Shown: positions 59,826 through 64,000 of the stretch, piece by piece | Position numbering within the stretch: the first letter of the stretch is position 1 | Layout of the letters: each line of letters opens with the position of its first letter | Source of the DNA: Prorocentrum cordatum | Taxonomy: Eukaryota; Sar; Dinophyceae; Prorocentrales; Prorocentraceae | Reading direction: 5' to 3' | Assembly (NCBI GenBank): GCA_963575745.1 | Contig: CAUYUJ010017848.1 | Coordinates: 40,001-104,000 of the forward strand | DNA length: 64,000 nt | Position numbers and translations under genes: made by a program | Notes under the pieces: model-generated | Seen by the model: only the letters and a program-made list of their open reading frames with translations | What the model was told of the DNA's origin: nothing | Database searches by the model: none

Positions 59826-60041
59826 ATGGCGGGTCTGACGTACATGCAGCGGCAGGCGCTTATCCGAGGGCAACTGGTCCCTACGGCCCAGAGTAAAGCG
59901 ACAGCGGCGGCACAGCAGCACACGGGGCGACCCCAGTACCGCCATCGAGGCCAACGAGAGCAAGTAGGCGCGAGAAGAGGCCAGGATGGCAAGCCAAAAT
60001 GGGCAGGCGCACAGTTGACCGTGCGAAGAACGAAGAACTAA
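59826..60041 (+). CDS. Small basic ORF, uncertain
   Basis: A 71-codon plus frame begins 50 bases after the TAC array and reads MAGLTYMQRQALIRGQLVPT, then Gln/Arg/Gly-rich sequence to TAA. It is basic and has no cysteines or membrane segment. The composition is balanced, but length and setting give little support. It might be the start of an exon. Confidence 0.25.
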   Translation: MAGLTYMQRQALIRGQLVPTAQSKATAAAQQHTGRPQYRHRGQREQVGARRGQDGKPKWAGAQLTVRRTKN

Positions 60042-60250
60042 GCAACAGGGCCCGCGGCGCGAGGGGGGGCACCACTGTGGGCGCACCCGTGCAAGCTGGC
60101 ACGGCGCCGCCGCTAAAGCTGGAGCGTAAGCGAGCACACAGGCGCAGCATCATTGGGAGTGGCAGGCTCGGAATCTTAACACAGGAACTCACGCAGCCCC
60201 CCCGAGGGCTCAGAAGTAAACGATGCTGGGGGCCTGCAGAGTCTCAGCGC

Positions 60251-61657
60251 TCAGGCGGACTGGCCTGTCCCCTGCGCAATGGCTGCGAAGACCTGCGACG
60301 GCAGCGCCTGCACCTCTCCCCCGAGATCACCGCTACCGCCAGCATGCCCCGGGGGCCCAAAGATCTGGCGCTCGAGATCCTCACCGAGGGCCACGTTCAG
60401 GACGGCGGCGTTGGGGATCTGCTGCGGCAGCGGGCCAGCCGGCGGCGGCGGCACCGCAGGGGGCGCCGTCAGCGGCGGCGGCGGCGGGGCCATGATGGCC
60501 GCCTGCGGGGCTCCAGCAAGTGGCGGTGGCGGGACCTGGCTGCCGCGGGCCGAGCCAGCGGGGGGGGCACTGGCGGCGCGGACGGGAGTGGCACGCGGGG
60601 CGACCCCGGTACCACCCCCGCCGCACGTGAGGCTGCCCTCCCGGAGGTTGTGGCGGCGCTCATAGGCCTCCAGTTCCGCGTACGCGGCCGCCAGGCGCTC
60701 CCTCTTGGCCTTCTTCCGCTGGTTCTTGCTGTAGCCCGCCCAGGCTGGATCGTTCAGCCCCCAGGCAACCTGCGAGTACAAGTCGGACCACTCGAGCTCA
60801 GGCAGGTCGTCCCAGGAGAGCCCGTCCATTAGCACGTAGTGGCCCTCCCAATGCGGCTGCAGCGGAGCGTAGCGCTTAAAGACGGTGCCCACCGCCAGCG
60901 GCTCGACCTTGGGCAGGTGCTGCAGGAGGTCCACAGCGTTGAGCACCGCTACCCCCTCCCTCTTGAGCTTGTCGTAACGTAGCAGGGCCTTCAAGTCGCG
61001 GATGTCCTCCTGAGGGAAGTCCGCGTGCATGTAGTACGCGCGGGGCGGGCTCCGCTCTTCCTCTATCATCTCGATGCAGACGCCGTAGGAGGTCGCGTAG
61101 CGCGCGCCACAATGGCAGCACCAGCGCTGGCCGGACTCCCCCGCCGCCTCCTGCGCGCAGGTGAGCAGTTGCGTCCAGCGATCCGAACGGATCACCGAGC
61201 AGCATCCCTTGGGATTGTCCCAGGTCTTGTTGGCCGAGCACTTGTAGTACATGTTGAACGTAAAACCCTTGCCACGGTAGAGCTGGTCCGTGTAGTGGCC
61301 CCTCCGTCGGTGGGCCTCCTGCGCCATGGCGTTGCCCTGGCGCTCCTCCTTCCACGCTCGCTTGCGTCCCAGGTGCGCGTCCACGATCTCCGAGGCCTCC
61401 AGGAGGCCCTTCTTCAGCCCTGCCACATCAGCCTCTGCCTCCACATTCAGCGCGTCGAGCCACTTCTGAACTCCGTCCTGCGCCGCCGCGCCCTTCATCC
61501 TGTCCTCCTTCTCCTCCAGGATGGGCCCCATGCCTCCCAGCATGTGGGCGCGCATGGTCTCGAATTTGAGGACACCGCAGGCCTGCGCCATACGCTTCAG
61601 CGATTTCTTGGAGAGGCCGAGCCGCAGCAGGGGCTCGACATCCGCGACCTCCTCCAC
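60251..61657 (-). CDS. Large cysteine-rich protein, C-terminal part (468 codons)
   Basis: This frame continues the protein encoded at 61725-63116 after a one-base frame change near 61725-61745; upstream of this Met it still reads DIDPLLDNDAECQGRQLVDA. It has helical segments (LGLSKKSLKRMAQACGVLKF, VAGLKKGLLEASEIVDAHLG) and a metal-binding region with CSANKTWDNPKGCC ... RWCCHCGARYATSYGVC (about 61240-61075). Then come YYMHADFPQEDIRDLKALLR and WSDLYSQVAWGLNDPAW, and a Pro/Ala-rich tail with stop TGA. No enzyme motif is seen. A nucleic-acid-binding role, perhaps as a retroelement ORF1, is plausible but not shown. Confidence 0.6.
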   Translation of the reverse strand: MEEVADVEPLLRLGLSKKSLKRMAQACGVLKFETMRAHMLGGMGPILEEKEDRMKGAAAQDGVQKWLDALNVEAEADVAGLKKGLLEASEIVDAHLGRKRAWKEERQGNAMAQEAHRRRGHYTDQLYRGKGFTFNMYYKCSANKTWDNPKGCCSVIRSDRWTQLLTCAQEAAGESGQRWCCHCGARYATSYGVCIEMIEEERSPPRAYYMHADFPQEDIRDLKALLRYDKLKREGVAVLNAVDLLQHLPKVEPLAVGTVFKRYAPLQPHWEGHYVLMDGLSWDDLPELEWSDLYSQVAWGLNDPAWAGYSKNQRKKAKRERLAAAYAELEAYERRHNLREGSLTCGGGGTGVAPRATPVRAASAPPAGSARGSQVPPPPLAGAPQAAIMAPPPPPLTAPPAVPPPPAGPLPQQIPNAAVLNVALGEDLERQIFGPPGHAGGSGDLGGEVQALPSQVFAAIAQGTGQSA

Positions 61658-61724
61658 AGTCTTGGCGTCGACCAGCTGGCGCCCCTGGCACTCGGCGTCG
61701 TTGTCGAGCAGGGGGTCGATATCA

Positions 61725-63116
61725 TCATCCGTCCTCGAGGGGTGGAGGTGGCGCGCGGGGCGGCCCCGGCACCACCTCCACCGCCATCGGGCGACCGACC
61801 TCCTGCGCCACCGTCTCCGTGGCCGGAGGGGCGCCCACGCTCTCGGGAGCGATGCCCACCCCGACGCCCTCCGTCGCCCTCCGCAGGGCTAGCAAGCCGT
61901 CGTTGGAGAGCGCGCAGCCCACGAGCACGTCCACGCCCTCCTTGATGCGGTCGAAGCCCGCGCGGAACTTCGCCACGCGCTTGGCGGCGTGGGCAATGGA
62001 GCCAGCTCCCTTGTTCTGGCGCGCCGCGAGCGTCACAGCCTCGTGCTCGGGGATGCCCTGCGCCGCCGCCACGCAGCGCGAGCACGTGTACAACTTGCAT
62101 TGGCCTTGCTCACCCTTCCGCAGCTTGGGGCACTGCGGGTCGTGCTCTGAAGCTTCGCTGTAGCGGCGCATTTCGCCACGGTTGAGCTCGCCCACGTACT
62201 CCACCATCACGACCTCCCAGTCATCCAGCGCTGCGCACTCACGACACCAGCCCAGGCGCTTCGGCGGGAGCCAGTACGCACCCATGCAGTGCACGTAGCC
62301 CGCCGCGAGGTAGTCCGCTTGCGTCATCATCTCAGCGCCCTCGAGCCCAGCGGCCGCGCCGCCGCTCGGCGGGGGGGCTTTGCCGCAGGCGGCCTTGTTG
62401 CTGCGACGGCGGTGGCGTTTGCCGCCGTGCCCGCTGAGGGCGCCCGTGGTCGCCGCACTCGGGGCCTCACTGGCGGTCTCATCGTCCATGAGGCGGCAGC
62501 CGTCGGCGTCGCTGCGCGCGCCTCGCCCGCCGTGGCCGCTCACAGACTGCTCCCGCAGCTGGAGGTTGTGGAGCGCGAGGGCGATCGCGTCCAACCCGCG
62601 GCGCTGCTCCGAGGTGAAGTTGGAGTAGGTGGCCGCCGCCGCCAGGGCCGCCTTCGTCACTGGCACCACCGCCGACGGGGGCATCGCCGAGGGCTCAGCG
62701 GGCGCCTTGGCCGTCGCCGTGGGGGCACCGTCAGAGGCACCGTCAGAGGCAGCGGCACTGGGGGCGGCCCCCGTACCGCTGCCTCCGTCGGCACCTTCAG
62801 CAGGCGTCGCCGCCTCCGTAGGCAGTGTCGGCGCCGTCCGAAAGGTCGCCGCCTCCGACATCACGTCGAACCCCTCGTCCGAGATGTCGCTGCTCTCCGA
62901 CGCGCTCACCTGCTGGCCAGGGCGCGGCGCAGGCCCCGCTCTGGGAGTGGGCGCGTCGGCCGCGGTCAAACCGCTGGCCTTCGCGCGCGCCTCGGACCTC
63001 GCCTTAGCCTTCGCCGCCAGCGCCTCGCGAAGGGGCGCCGCATCGTGACTGGGCGAGTCGGCATGCGTCACCGCAGGCCACGGCATCGGCGCGGGCTTCG
63101 AGAGCTTGGGCGCCAT
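61725..63116 (-). CDS. Large cysteine-rich protein, N-terminal part
   Basis: I start at the Met of MAPKLSKPAPMPWPAVTHAD (codon 63116-63114). The frame is open further upstream, but its composition changes to Cys/Ser/Leu-rich text unlike the rest. The first 280 residues are Ala/Ser/Pro-rich and disordered, with ATYSNFTSEQRRGLDAIALA and LHNLQLREQ as a short helix. Then follows a folded region: QADYLAAGYVHCMGAYWLPP, LGWCRECAALDDWEVVMVEY, and CKLYTCSRCVAAAQGIPEHE, containing three CxxC pairs and a lone Cys (PQCPKL). It ends PPPPLEDG at a TGA at 61725, where one base shifts it from the next part. No family recognised. Confidence 0.6.
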   Translation of the reverse strand: MAPKLSKPAPMPWPAVTHADSPSHDAAPLREALAAKAKARSEARAKASGLTAADAPTPRAGPAPRPGQQVSASESSDISDEGFDVMSEAATFRTAPTLPTEAATPAEGADGGSGTGAAPSAAASDGASDGAPTATAKAPAEPSAMPPSAVVPVTKAALAAAATYSNFTSEQRRGLDAIALALHNLQLREQSVSGHGGRGARSDADGCRLMDDETASEAPSAATTGALSGHGGKRHRRRSNKAACGKAPPPSGGAAAGLEGAEMMTQADYLAAGYVHCMGAYWLPPKRLGWCRECAALDDWEVVMVEYVGELNRGEMRRYSEASEHDPQCPKLRKGEQGQCKLYTCSRCVAAAQGIPEHEAVTLAARQNKGAGSIAHAAKRVAKFRAGFDRIKEGVDVLVGCALSNDGLLALRRATEGVGVGIAPESVGAPPATETVAQEVGRPMAVEVVPGPPRAPPPPLEDG

Positions 63117-63119
63117 CAC

Positions 63120-63818
63120 TTGGTCGGAAGGATGGCACGGGAGGTGCAGCTCGAGAGATCGTGCGAAGCGAAACTTCATGAGCCAAACAGCTGCCGAGGG
63201 AGGAAGGGGAGGGAGAGAGGCTGTACACCGAACAAATATGGGGCGGCCGACTGCAAAGGCGGAGCACAAATGAAACAGGGGAACTAAAGGTTGAAACCAG
63301 CGGCTCCAGGTGAGCGGAGACCGATCCTTGAGAAAGCTGAAAACGGCCTGACCCCCGTTCGGGACCCTGGAAGGGCAGGAGAGGGGGAAGGGGGGCGAGG
63401 AAAACACGTCGCGGGCGGGCGACAAAGCGGACGGCGGGCCGCCGACGGTCCCAGGACCCGCGGGGCGACCCCGATCTTGAACGCCTCTCGACGCCTCTTT
63501 TGCATGTGGCCTTGCGCTAATGCTGCTGGCGGAACGAAGGCACATCACGGACGGGTTGAGAGAACAGCTCAAGACTATGAGCCCAAGGAAGGCGGCATGG
63601 CGGGAGCACAACGCGCACAAAACTGGGTAACTGCACAACGCGGCATGCAAAGCTGACATGACAAGGCAAGAGCGCATTGTGCACACTATGAAGGAACTAC
63701 ACAGTACAGTACACACTGCTGACGTGACCAAGGCTTTACAACTGATCAGGGCAGCAGGCAGGCAAGGAGGGGGGGAAGGGGCAGGGAGCACACACGCGTG
63801 GGAGGGAGCCACATCTAG
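63120..63818. other. No gene seen
   Basis: Region between the LINE tail at the right edge and the cysteine-rich protein, both on the minus strand. It could be 3' untranslated sequence of the LINE plus 5' sequence of the protein gene. No promoter or splice-leader acceptor could be identified. Confidence 0.4.
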
Positions 63819-63998
63819 TCAAGACCAGTTGGTCTGGGCCACGGCCACCGCGTCCACCAAGCTGATGTCGAGACACACCCGGCCGTGGAGGCCTCGATGG
63901 TAGACGACGTCCAGTGTGGCCGCGCCATGTTCTTCCGTGTGCCACTCCGGGATGACCTGCCCCACCAGCGCGTGATGGCCTACCCCGCGCAACCAGAG
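63819..63998 (-). CDS. LINE C-terminal fragment, cut by window edge
   Basis: The minus frame reads GHHALVGQVIPEWHTEEHGA, then ATLDVVYHRGLHGRVCLDIS and LVDAVA to a TGA at 63819-63821. The VIPEW ... LDVV ... VCLDIS order matches the equivalent part of the fragment at 54687-55733 (YVPAW ... ARLDV ... VYVDTV), so it is the end of a related LINE protein. The body of the element lies outside the window. Confidence 0.55.
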   Translation of the reverse strand, partial: LWLRGVGHHALVGQVIPEWHTEEHGAATLDVVYHRGLHGRVCLDISLVDAVAVAQTNWS

Positions 63999-64000
63999 CG

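Noticed and set aside
1-64000. tRNA, rRNA or other structured RNA genes
   Set aside because: I looked for cloverleaf-type and rRNA-like motifs by eye and saw none I could support; a covariance-model scan would be decisive.

Overview
This 64 kb window looks like nuclear DNA of a dinoflagellate. I infer this from the high GC content, the very many triplet microsatellites (TCC/GGA, GAC, GAT, TAC), the three retroelement classes of dinoflagellate-like sequence, the short terminal-inverted-repeat (TIR) elements of introner/MITE size, and the near absence of recognisable host genes. The species cannot be told from the sequence. Two 100-base N runs (31873-31972, 59262-59361) are assembly gaps, both inside triplet repeats. 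Many reading frames are broken by single-base shifts; each may be real decay or an assembly error.

Layout, left to right. 1-3.96 kb: a LINE with the tail of ORF1 and a nearly full ORF2 (apurinic-type endonuclease plus reverse transcriptase). 4-7.2 kb: minisatellites and a tandemly duplicated 1.23-kb unit. 7.6-11.7 kb: degenerate 'CTTGGAGGCC' repeats, TCC arrays and an unrecognised minus-strand coding remnant. 11.8-19.1 kb: a Ty1/copia-type LTR retrotransposon with both LTRs, a primer-binding site and a decayed gag-pol. 19.3-24.1 kb: repeats, a perfect hairpin, a TIR element and GAC/GAT/GGA arrays. 24.4-28.5 kb: unrecognised coding-like sequence, namely a broken membrane protein followed by a charged disordered ORF. 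29.5-35.4 kb: two fold-back elements, a minus-strand zinc-ribbon ORF, and a short 12-cysteine granulin-like exon. 36.3-45.8 kb: GAT arrays, 2.8 kb of degenerate repeats with higher-order structure, and composite minisatellites.

45.82-52.19 kb holds the most notable object: a tyrosine-recombinase (YR) retrotransposon with a gag-like ORF, reverse transcriptase/RNase H, a recombinase-like region and a methyltransferase-like region. It is bounded by split direct repeats in the order A1 ... B1 A2 B2, and sits inside a GAT microsatellite. 52.2-57.4 kb: more repeats and a minus-strand LINE C-terminal fragment with a nuclease-like domain. 57.6-58.6 kb: three tandem TIR elements plus a related second family. 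59.8-64 kb: a large minus-strand cysteine-rich protein split by one frameshift, and at the window edge another LINE C-terminal fragment.

The genes do not form a host pathway. Almost all recognisable coding sequence belongs to mobile elements. The granulin-like exon and the 60.25-63.12 kb protein are the best candidates for non-element or domesticated genes.
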